Shown in pieces: positions 1 through 5,528 of a stretch of 5,643 nucleotides of DNA (within the stretch, counting starts at the first letter, position 1; every line of letters begins with the position of its first letter). A program made the position numbers and the translations under genes. A model generated the notes under the pieces. That model saw nothing but the letters and a program-made list of their open reading frames with translations, was not told the DNA's origin and made no database searches. The DNA comes from Verrucomicrobiota bacterium (lineage in GTDB: Bacteria > Verrucomicrobiota > Verrucomicrobiia > Limisphaerales > JACRJZ01), in the NCBI GenBank assembly GCA_022711695.1, contig JAKLEJ010000253.1:1-5643 (forward strand). Reading direction: 5' to 3'.

Positions 1-354
1 GCTGACATCGTCGAAAATCTCCATGACCGTGGCCTTGGGCTGGGAGAGATGAGAGACGGCGAAGACCGTGTAACCGCGGCGCAGCAACGGGGCCGCCATC
101 CAGGCTTGAAAATTGCCCGGGCGCGACTTCCAGCCGCCGCTGACCATGACCGCCACGCCCAGGCCGTTGGGACGAGCGGGCCGGAGCACGTCCAGAGTCA
201 GATTCTGCCCGTGACGGCGGGCATAGACGATGCCGTCCTGGCGGGTGACAGCCGGGTGAAAGTACCACCAGGCGACCGCCGCGATCACCGTCATGGCCCC
301 CAGGAGAACCCCCAAACCGATCAGGAGCCGCCGAACGATGCGCCAGGCGCTCAT
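1..354 (-). CDS. alpha/beta-hydrolase-like protein, membrane-anchored (partial, 3' end outside window)
   Basis: The first 118 codons of a longer gene read without a stop to the window edge. Residues 1-5 plus R8 and R9 are basic, followed by one hydrophobic segment at about 10-30, which suggests a signal anchor or uncleaved signal peptide. After it come the features of an alpha/beta-hydrolase N-terminus of the esterase/lipase type: DGIVYARRHGQNLTLDVLRP (39-58), the strand GVAVMVSGGW (66-75), whose SGGW could be the oxyanion-hole turn, and LLRRGYTVFAVSH (90-102). The catalytic serine (G-x-S-x-G), Asp and His would lie beyond the window, so enzyme activity is unproven. The ATG at 354 has no clear Shine-Dalgarno sequence; an internal ATG at residue 21 would remove the anchor and is less likely. 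It lies 81 bp after the ATPase gene on the same strand. A link to secretion is not indicated by the sequence. Confidence 0.75.
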   Translation of the reverse strand, partial: MSAWRIVRRLLIGLGVLLGAMTVIAAVAWWYFHPAVTRQDGIVYARRHGQNLTLDVLRPARPNGLGVAVMVSGGWKSRPGNFQAWMAAPLLRRGYTVFAVSHLSQPKATVMEIFDDVS

Positions 355-435
355 GAGCAAAGAAGCATGGGAAGCTCGTGCATTCGGCGCCTAATTCGGT
401 TTTCTAAACGTTCACACATCTGCGACACGAGCGGG
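355..435. other. 81-bp gap between ATPase and hydrolase genes, with near-palindrome
   Basis: This gap is more AT-rich than its surroundings. A 14-bp near-palindrome at 382-395 (attcggcgcctaat, 6 of 7 pairs match) lies 28 bases upstream of the hydrolase ATG, and attcgg recurs at 394-399. A perfect 7-bp inverted repeat (gctcgtg 374-380, cacgagc 426-432) brackets most of the gap with a 45-base spacer. There is no stem followed by a T-run, so I see no Rho-independent terminator, and I found no convincing promoter. An operator role for the near-palindrome is possible but rests on symmetry alone. Confidence 0.3.
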
Positions 436-3400
436 CTAAGCCGGGGGGTTCCCCAGCCGCGACAGGGCGGCGGCGGCGCGGTCGATCCAGTCGGCGGGCG
501 GCAGCGCATAGGGCCGGAAGGTCTCCAGGTAGCCCTCCTGTTCGTTGTAGAAGAGGGCGCGATGCAGCCCGAGCGTGCTGGCCTTGGGATCGTCGCACAG
601 GCTGGCCGAGTCGTTGGTGCTCATCTGGAAAAGCACGCGCATTTCGAATTCGGAGAGGGCCTTGCGCCCCAGGAATCGGTTGACGTTGTTGTAGGTGTCC
701 ACGGAGGCGATGACGTGGATGCCATGGCTGGGGCCATCGGTGACCAGGCGGGCCAGTTGCTGGGCGGGATTGCCCGCCGCGTCGTCGCCCCCGAGGGAAA
801 ACGCCATGTCCTCGTCCTGCCGCAGCTTCTTGTAGTTCTGAAGCTCGTGGAGGAAGACGAAGGTCTCCGGGCCCGGCGCCTGGGCGTCCTCGATCCGCCC
901 GTTCAAGTCCGCCTCCAGGCGCTTCATGACCTCGGGAATATCGCCGCTCTTGGCGACAACCAGTTCATGCGGAATGCCGCGGAAGACCCGCTCGAAGAAC
1001 TCCCGCTGGGGCGTGTCCGGAAGCGTGCTGTCGAAAAAGACGAAGCGCGCGGCGCCACGGGGATGCTGCGCGGCGAGAGAGATGAGGCCGACGGCGAACA
1101 TGGCCAGGACAGCCTCTTCGCGCTGCCCCACGATGAGGAGATTGCTGCCGCTGCGGCGCTGGAAGAGCGCCTCGGTGGGGCCTTTGATGGAGTTGGGGGC
1201 GCCCAGCCAGAAGCGGGCGGCGGACGGCGGCTTGGAGGCGAGGGTTTCGAGGGCCTGGCGCAGCGGCAGGTTGTCGCGAGTGTCCGCGGGCGCGTTGCCT
1301 TCGAAGACCACGGGGCCGGGATAAACGGCGCCGCGCCCCCCGGCCACGCGAGCCACTTCCTCGAGGCTGGCGTCGCGCTCCTCGTCGGAGAGCCAAACGG
1401 TCTGGAAGGGGCTGTTGCCCTCGAGATTGCCGGCCATGTCGTTGTAGATGCCCTCGCCGGGGCGCGAGAGCAGCCGGGGCGCGGAGTTGCTCTCGTCCAT
1501 GATCAGGTAGGCGTCGGCTTCGTTGCACTGGAGGGCGATGCGGATGACCATCTGGCCGAGGGTGGCGCGGGCCAGGGTGTAGGCGCCGCCCAGGGTCTGC
1601 GAGCCGAGCACCACGTGAATGCCGAAGGCGCGCCCCTGGCGGACGATGCGGTCCAGCAGCACCGCGGCCGCCTGGGAAATGCGGTCGTCCTCGACGAAGA
1701 ACTCCTGAAACTCGTCGATGATCAGCAGCGAGCGGGGCATGGGCTCGGCGCCGCCGGCGCTCTTATAGCCGGGAATATCCTGCACGCCGAGCTTGCGGAA
1801 CAAGTCGCCGCGGCGGCGCAGTTCCTCGTCCACGCGCTGCAGCACGCTCAAGCCGAACTCGCGGTCGCTCTCGATGGCCACCACCCGGGCGTGAGGCAGG
1901 CGGTGGGAGGCATAGCACTTGAACTCGACGCCTTTCTTGAAATCGACCAGGTAGAACTCGACCTCCTCGGGGGGGCACCAGAGAGCCAGGTTGGTGATGA
2001 CCACGTGGAACAGGGTGGACTTGCCCGAACCGGTTTTGCCCGCCACCAGGGCATGCTGGCGGGTGCCCTTGCCGATGGCGAGGTATTGCAGCTTGGTGGC
2101 GCCGGTGCGCCCGATCGGCACGCGCAGCTCCTCGGTGGTTTCGAGGGTCCACCGCTCCTGCGGGGCGGGGATGACCTGCGCGAAGGGCACCTCGACGCGG
2201 TTGGCGCCGCGGCTGGCTTCGCCCACCTGGTGGAGAAAGCGGGTCGCAAAATCGGCGTCCGGCGGCGCATCCAGGCGCAGCTTGATGCCCGGCCCGGAGA
2301 GCCCGGCCAAGCGCGCGCCCTCGCGATCGCAGACGATGCCGACGCTGCTCTTGCGGAGCGCCTCGGGCACGAAGTCGGGCGGCGGCGGATAACGGTGATC
2401 CCAATGGATCAGCGTATAGACGCCGCAGCGCGCGCCGCTGGCGGCGATGTGCAGCAGCCGCCGGATGGCCGTCTCGCTGAAGTTGACGGGGAAATCGGCG
2501 ATGACCACGAAGTGGTATTTCTCGGCGATGTTTCCGGCCTGGAGATTGTATTCGGCGATGGTCTCGTATTCGTTGCGAAGGTACATCTGGATGACCTTCT
2601 CCATGTGCTCGTTCAGGTCGGCCAGGCGCTGCTCGATCTGCGTGGTCTGGGTCCAGATGCGGCTGTTGACGATGTTCTCCTCGTAGTCGGCCAGGTGCAT
2701 GATCCCGGCGAAGTTCTGGCCGAGCTTGACGGGATCGATGACCGTGAAGCTGGCCTTGCCGGCCGGCAGCGTGGCCAGGAGGCGAAACAGAACGTTGTTG
2801 ATCACCGCAACGGCCTCGTCGCCGCCGCCCCTGGGGGTTTCGATCAGCAACGAGCCCGCCTGCGGATAGGTGAGGCAAACCGGCAGGGAGAGCCGGGCCG
2901 GCCCCGGCAAGGTGAGGCGCGCCAGAGTGCGCGAGCCCCCTGCCCCGCTCATCGCCTCCACTTCCAGGTGGCCCACCGGGACTGCGTTCACGGCGGCGGC
3001 GGGCGGCGCCCAGTTGTCCCAAAGCCCGGGCTGCCACGGCGGGAAGGCCGCGGCCGCCGCCGCGCCGGCCGCCTTCGCGGCCTCATAGAGCGGAGTCATC
3101 CGCGTCCGCCAGTCCTCCTCCAGCTTGCGCCAACGCGCCTGGTAATCCTCGTTGATCTTGCCGAGGCTGGCGTCTTGAGCCTGCCCCAGGTGTTGGGTCT
3201 GGGCCTCGATCTCCCGGTGCAGTTTTTCGGTCGCGGCCACGCGGTCGCGCTCGATTTGTTCGAGGGCCGAGCGGGCCTGCCGGTCGTTCCTGGCGACGGC
3301 GCGGCGGTGTTTCTCTTCGATCTGCCCGGGCCGCACCTCGCGGGCCAGGACGGCTTCGTCCTGGGCGCGCTGCCAGGTTTGCTCGAAGCTGCGGATGCGG

Positions 3401-4341
3401 GCGGCGCAATCGGCTTCGATGTGTTCGGCCTGGCGGGCATGGTTCTGGCGGGCCTGCTCTTCACAGGCCGAGTGCAGCCGGCGGGCCGTGTGAAGCGAAC
3501 GGGCGATGGCCGCCGCCAGGGGCGCGGCCGTCTGCCGGCCCAGGAAATAGGCCGTGACGATGAGCGCCAGCCCGGCTCCCGCGCCCCCCGCCGCCTGCGC
3601 CGGGGAGAGGTTGGCAAGTTGGAAGTGACGCAGCGCCGGGGCCAGCCCAACGCCGCAGACGACCAGCAACACGCCCCACAGCCAGAGCGGGACCATGCGG
3701 AACAACAGCGGCAGCGGCCTTCTGCCGAAGCGCTTCAGGTCGGACTCGAGGCTCGTCCGCAACTGGTGGAGCCGCTCCAGCAACTGGCGTTCATCGGAAG
3801 CCGGCTCGGGGGCGCCGCCCTCGCCCGGGGACGCAAGCAGGCGGACGAAACGGCCAAAGCCGCGAAAGGCCCGGGCGGCCTGCGCCTCCAATCCCGCAAA
3901 CGCCTCCTGGCTGGCGCCCAGGCTCTGGCTGAACTCGGCGTAGGCAGCCTCGTTCGCAGCCAGGCTTTCCTCGCGGAATTTCCCGGTGTCGAGCAGGCCC
4001 TTCTGGGCGATGTATTTCTGGCGGCCCTCCTCGTTCTGAATCTTCTCGAGGGCGCGGCGCAGGCTGGATTCGCGCCCTGCGGCCAGCCGGGCTTCGCGCT
4101 GGTCGTGGCGGCGCTGGGCCTTGTCGCGGGCCGCCTGAAAGGGAACGGCCAACCGGCTCAATTCGGAAGCCAGGAGGGCCTCTTTCTCCGCAATACCGTC
4201 CTGGCGCCGCCGTTGGGCCGCGCCGGTCCGGGCTCGCAACTCCTGGTTGAGCTTTTCGTCCGCAGCGCCGAGGTCCTGCACGGTCTCGCGCAGGCGCTGC
4301 ACCAGGCCGATCGTTTCACTTGCGCTCAGGTGGCTACTCAC
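436..4341 (-). CDS. FtsK/SpoIIIE-type ATPase, EssC/EccC-like, with coiled-coil arms and transmembrane hairpin
   Basis: A 1301-aa protein, probably the inner-membrane motor of a type VII-like secretion system that recognises WXG100 substrates. Domains in order: coiled coil (about 12-165); two transmembrane helices (about 214-237 and 251-268) with a short loop; a second coiled coil (about 280-425); then three FtsK-like modules. Module 1 (485-670) aligns with module 2 by eye but has lost its P-loop (ETPRGGGDEA, 501-510); its Walker B-like strand is FVVIADF (611-617). Module 2 (740-985) is canonical: Walker A GKTGSGKST (768-776), Walker B LLIIDE (872-877), then GRAFGIHVVLGSQ (903-915). Module 3 (1040-1280) is degenerate: VGQREEAVLA (1071-1080) replaces the P-loop and FVFLHE (1161-1166) Walker B. 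The GTG start has AGGA six bases upstream and overlaps the preceding stop by 8 bases. No FHA domain is seen. The ATPase family is certain; the secretion role is inferred from neighbours and architecture. Confidence 0.93.
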   Translation of the reverse strand: MSSHLSASETIGLVQRLRETVQDLGAADEKLNQELRARTGAAQRRRQDGIAEKEALLASELSRLAVPFQAARDKAQRRHDQREARLAAGRESSLRRALEKIQNEEGRQKYIAQKGLLDTGKFREESLAANEAAYAEFSQSLGASQEAFAGLEAQAARAFRGFGRFVRLLASPGEGGAPEPASDERQLLERLHQLRTSLESDLKRFGRRPLPLLFRMVPLWLWGVLLVVCGVGLAPALRHFQLANLSPAQAAGGAGAGLALIVTAYFLGRQTAAPLAAAIARSLHTARRLHSACEEQARQNHARQAEHIEADCAARIRSFEQTWQRAQDEAVLAREVRPGQIEEKHRRAVARNDRQARSALEQIERDRVAATEKLHREIEAQTQHLGQAQDASLGKINEDYQARWRKLEEDWRTRMTPLYEAAKAAGAAAAAAFPPWQPGLWDNWAPPAAAVNAVPVGHLEVEAMSGAGGSRTLARLTLPGPARLSLPVCLTYPQAGSLLIETPRGGGDEAVAVINNVLFRLLATLPAGKASFTVIDPVKLGQNFAGIMHLADYEENIVNSRIWTQTTQIEQRLADLNEHMEKVIQMYLRNEYETIAEYNLQAGNIAEKYHFVVIADFPVNFSETAIRRLLHIAASGARCGVYTLIHWDHRYPPPPDFVPEALRKSSVGIVCDREGARLAGLSGPGIKLRLDAPPDADFATRFLHQVGEASRGANRVEVPFAQVIPAPQERWTLETTEELRVPIGRTGATKLQYLAIGKGTRQHALVAGKTGSGKSTLFHVVITNLALWCPPEEVEFYLVDFKKGVEFKCYASHRLPHARVVAIESDREFGLSVLQRVDEELRRRGDLFRKLGVQDIPGYKSAGGAEPMPRSLLIIDEFQEFFVEDDRISQAAAVLLDRIVRQGRAFGIHVVLGSQTLGGAYTLARATLGQMVIRIALQCNEADAYLIMDESNSAPRLLSRPGEGIYNDMAGNLEGNSPFQTVWLSDEERDASLEEVARVAGGRGAVYPGPVVFEGNAPADTRDNLPLRQALETLASKPPSAARFWLGAPNSIKGPTEALFQRRSGSNLLIVGQREEAVLAMFAVGLISLAAQHPRGAARFVFFDSTLPDTPQREFFERVFRGIPHELVVAKSGDIPEVMKRLEADLNGRIEDAQAPGPETFVFLHELQNYKKLRQDEDMAFSLGGDDAAGNPAQQLARLVTDGPSHGIHVIASVDTYNNVNRFLGRKALSEFEMRVLFQMSTNDSASLCDDPKASTLGLHRALFYNEQEGYLETFRPYALPPADWIDRAAAALSRLGNPPA

Positions 4342-4546
4342 AGTCGTTCCTGACTTTGGACAGAATCTTGTCCAGTTGATCGAACACCTCGCTGGCCTTG
4401 GCGGTGGCCGAAAACAGTTCGTTGAGATGATCTCTTTCGAACTCGTCGCTCTTGGCGTCCTTCCACGATTCCCGCGTCTGTTCCCAGCGCAGCGTCAACT
4501 GCTGCGTCAGCCCCATGAGAATCTGGCCATAGCCGCTGACGTTCAT
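4334..4546 (-). CDS. 70-aa WXG-like small protein
   Basis: A small, apparently all-helical protein of 70 aa (MNVSGYGQIL at the N-terminus, ending VRNDCE). Its centre, ESWKDAKSDEFERDH (26-40), closely matches ETWQDQEHGKFAEEF in the 90-aa WXG100 protein: W28, D30 and F36 have the same spacing as W43, D45 and F51 there. It also has W21 and a C-terminal helix (about 42-67). It is shorter than the usual ~100 residues of WXG100 proteins, mainly because the helix before the tryptophan is shorter. The start is well fixed: GGAGGAG lies 8 bases upstream of the ATG, which overlaps the previous stop as ATGA. A longer reading of the same frame starts further upstream but is a shadow of the coiled-coil gene. 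I infer a second substrate, heterodimer partner or adaptor of the ATPase; no named family is recognised. Confidence 0.85.
   Translation of the reverse strand: MNVSGYGQILMGLTQQLTLRWEQTRESWKDAKSDEFERDHLNELFSATAKASEVFDQLDKILSKVRNDCE
4348..4351 (-). promoter_or_regulatory. Shine-Dalgarno for the ATPase GTG start
   Basis: AGGA on the minus strand, six bases before the GTG at 4341, inside the last codons of the 70-aa gene. It supports the GTG choice: no ATG occurs in the ATPase frame until residue 214, which would delete the whole first coiled coil. Confidence 0.6.
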
Positions 4547-5118
4547 GGAGCGGGCTCCTCCGCGCCGTCGGGTTTCGGGGCTGAGTCCGCGCCGGCGGCG
4601 TCTGCGGGGGCGGACGCGGGAGAAGCCGCGGGCGCCACGGACGGCGAGGCCACGCCGGCGTAGGCGTCCAAAATCTTCACCACCTCGGCCAGGTGGGCCG
4701 AGGCCTTTGGCACCCGGCTGTCGAGCAGGGTGCGCAACTGTTCGAGCTGCTTCACCAGGGGGGCCACCCGGTTGTCGAATTCCCGGCTCCACTGCTTGAG
4801 TCTCTTGAGCTTGTCCTCGGCCTCTTCCACCAGGTGTTTGGCCCGCTGGACGGCAGCCCGTTGGGCGGCGGCCGGCTCGCGCAGGTTGGCGGCCTCGGCG
4901 CTGAAGAGTTCCTGCTGCGCCTGTTCGAGCTTGCGACGGCGCAGGCGGACCTGGTTCTCCAGATGGGCCCGTTGCTCGGCCTGAAGCCATTGCCGGGTCC
5001 GAGAAACCTCGTCCGCGGCGTCGTTGACGATCGGCCGGGCCTTGCTGGCATAGACCAGAAGGCTGGCTCGAAACGCCTCGATGGCCTCGGAAGATTCGAC
5101 GTGGGCTCGCTCGGCCAT
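4543..5118 (-). CDS. coiled-coil protein of a T7SS-like cluster, unknown function
   Basis: A 191-aa protein with no signal peptide or transmembrane segment. Residues about 8-152 look almost continuously helical, rich in R, E, Q, A and L with heptad-like spacing; the clearest coiled-coil stretch is about 35-130, including RRRKLEQAQQELFSAEAANL (60-79) and a basic, amphipathic segment around KHLVEEAEDKLKRLKQW (94-110). From about 154 to the end it is a low-complexity Ala/Pro/Ser/Asp tail, probably disordered and acidic. The start is constrained: an in-frame TGA lies one codon upstream of the ATG at 5118. No good Shine-Dalgarno sequence precedes it, and a GC-rich hairpin sits about 18 bases upstream. 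Its stop overlaps the next start (ATGA). I recall similar proteins beside WXG100 genes in planctomycete genomes but know no function. A chaperone, tether to the ATPase coiled coils, or long helical substrate are all possible. Confidence 0.85.
   Translation of the reverse strand: MAERAHVESSEAIEAFRASLLVYASKARPIVNDAADEVSRTRQWLQAEQRAHLENQVRLRRRKLEQAQQELFSAEAANLREPAAAQRAAVQRAKHLVEEAEDKLKRLKQWSREFDNRVAPLVKQLEQLRTLLDSRVPKASAHLAEVVKILDAYAGVASPSVAPAASPASAPADAAGADSAPKPDGAEEPAP
4555..4561 (-). promoter_or_regulatory. strong Shine-Dalgarno for the 70-aa gene
   Basis: GGAGGAG on the minus strand, 8 bases before the ATG at 4546 and embedded in the EEP codons near the end of the coiled-coil gene. It decides the start of the small gene within a longer open frame. 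Confidence 0.7.
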
Positions 5119-5136
5119 GGCTCAAACTGGGAGGCC

Positions 5137-5171
5137 CGCCCCGGCGCCCGCAGGGCAGGCCGGCCGGGGCG
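5137..5171 (-). repeat. GC-rich hairpin upstream of the coiled-coil gene
   Basis: A perfect 9-bp inverted repeat (cgccccggc at 5137-5145, gccggggcg at 5163-5171) with a 17-base loop that contains its own 4-bp hairpin (gccc 5146-5149, gggc 5153-5156). In the minus-strand mRNA it ends 18 bases before the ATG at 5118, where the ribosome would load. No U-run follows, so it is not a standard terminator. Its effect is unknown; GC-rich DNA yields such stems by chance fairly often. Confidence 0.5.
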
Positions 5172-5213
5172 CCCGGGCGCACTGGACCGGAAGACAGCCG
5201 GGTTGGAGCGATA

Positions 5214-5242
5214 CCGCCTTCAAAAGCCTGTTCGAAGGGCGG
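5214..5242 (-). repeat. hairpin directly after the WXG100 stop codon
   Basis: In the minus-strand mRNA, CCGCC-C-TTCGAA pairs with TTTGAA-GGCGG: 11 pairs including one G-U, one bulged C and a 6-base loop (CAGGCT). It starts one base after the TAG. No T-run follows (the next bases are TATCGC), which argues against a full Rho-independent terminator. It could protect the 3' end of a short WXG100 transcript or weaken read-through into the rest of the cluster. This is inferred from position and pairing only. Confidence 0.55.
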
Positions 5243-5243
5243 G

Positions 5244-5516
5244 CTAGCGCTGGTTCAGGTATTCCTCGACGCGCTGCGCCTTTCGCAGGAGATACGGCAC
5301 ATGCTGGTCGGAGACCTCGATGAATTTGCGCAAGGCCTTGGCGGTCTGCTTGAACTCCTCGGCGAACTTGCCGTGTTCCTGGTCCTGCCAGGTCTCGCCC
5401 AGGGCGGCAAAGCGCGCCTGGAGCGAGCCCAGCCGGTTTTGCAGATCGCGGTTGAACCGCTGCAGTTCCTCCGCAAACCGCCTGACCGACTCGGGATCCA
5501 TTATTGCCTGCGGCAT
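5244..5516 (-). CDS. WXG100-family protein (W-x-D variant), putative T7SS-like substrate
   Basis: A 90-aa protein of the size and layout of WXG100 (ESAT-6-like) proteins: helix 1 (about 7-38), a turn with ETWQDQEHGK (41-50) carrying W43 and D45 where the family has W-x-G, and helix 2 (about 48-88) with F51, F55 and F65 on one face. Family members form antiparallel helical-hairpin dimers and are exported by EssC/EccC-type ATPases, with no cleaved signal peptide; none is seen here. The C-terminus (VPYLLRKAQRVEEYLNQR, 73-90) lacks the mycobacterial Y-x-x-x-D/E export motif. The ATG at 5516 has AAAGGA six bases upstream; an internal ATG at residue 6 has no such site. It is the first gene of the cluster and is separated from the rest by 125 bp. 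The fold family is likely; secretion is inferred from the ATPase downstream. Confidence 0.88.
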   Translation of the reverse strand: MPQAIMDPESVRRFAEELQRFNRDLQNRLGSLQARFAALGETWQDQEHGKFAEEFKQTAKALRKFIEVSDQHVPYLLRKAQRVEEYLNQR

Positions 5517-5522
5517 CCTTCA

Positions 5523-5528
5523 TCCTTT
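5523..5528 (-). promoter_or_regulatory. Shine-Dalgarno for the WXG100 gene
   Basis: AAAGGA on the minus strand, six bases before the ATG at 5516. It favours this start over the ATG five codons further in. An out-of-frame ATG at 5523 overlaps this site and is not expected to be used. Confidence 0.65.

Larger units (their letters stand above)
5119..5243 (-). other. 125-bp gap between WXG100 and coiled-coil genes
   Basis: This is the only sizeable gap inside the cluster. It holds the two hairpins listed separately and no open reading frame with a plausible start and ribosome site. There is no T-run after either stem and no recognisable promoter, so the downstream genes are probably read through from the WXG100 promoter. 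Confidence 0.6.

Noticed and set aside
1763..3037. Open frame of 424 codons on the minus strand inside the ATPase gene
   Set aside because: It is an alternative frame of the ATPase gene, very rich in Arg, Pro and Gly, with no domain and no ribosome site. The overlapping frame encodes conserved ATPase modules.
49..4353. Open frame of 1434 codons on the plus strand, antisense to the ATPase
   Set aside because: It mirrors the ATPase gene almost exactly and is rich in Ala, Gly and Arg with no recognisable domains. Long antisense open frames are expected in GC-rich genes whose codons favour G or C at the third position. The minus strand carries clear Walker motifs.
4546..4659. Short tandem repeats in the GC-rich end of the coiled-coil gene
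   Set aside because: The Ala/Pro/Ser-rich tail gives a repetitive look, but I see no regular repeat unit at the DNA level.
5137..5171. Rho-independent terminator
   Set aside because: The stem is strong, but no T-run follows it on either strand.
4334..5182. 282-codon open frame on the minus strand as a single protein
   Set aside because: Only its last 70 codons make sense. The earlier part is an Arg/Pro/Gly-rich shadow of the coiled-coil gene, and the ATG at 4546 has a strong Shine-Dalgarno sequence.
4693..5247. 184-codon plus-strand open frame opposite the coiled-coil gene
   Set aside because: It is antisense to a coherent helical protein, has no recognisable domain and runs against the direction of every supported gene.
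5122..5523. 133-codon minus-strand open frame starting seven bases before the WXG100 gene
   Set aside because: It is out of frame with the WXG100 protein and low in complexity, and its start codon overlaps the Shine-Dalgarno sequence of the real gene.
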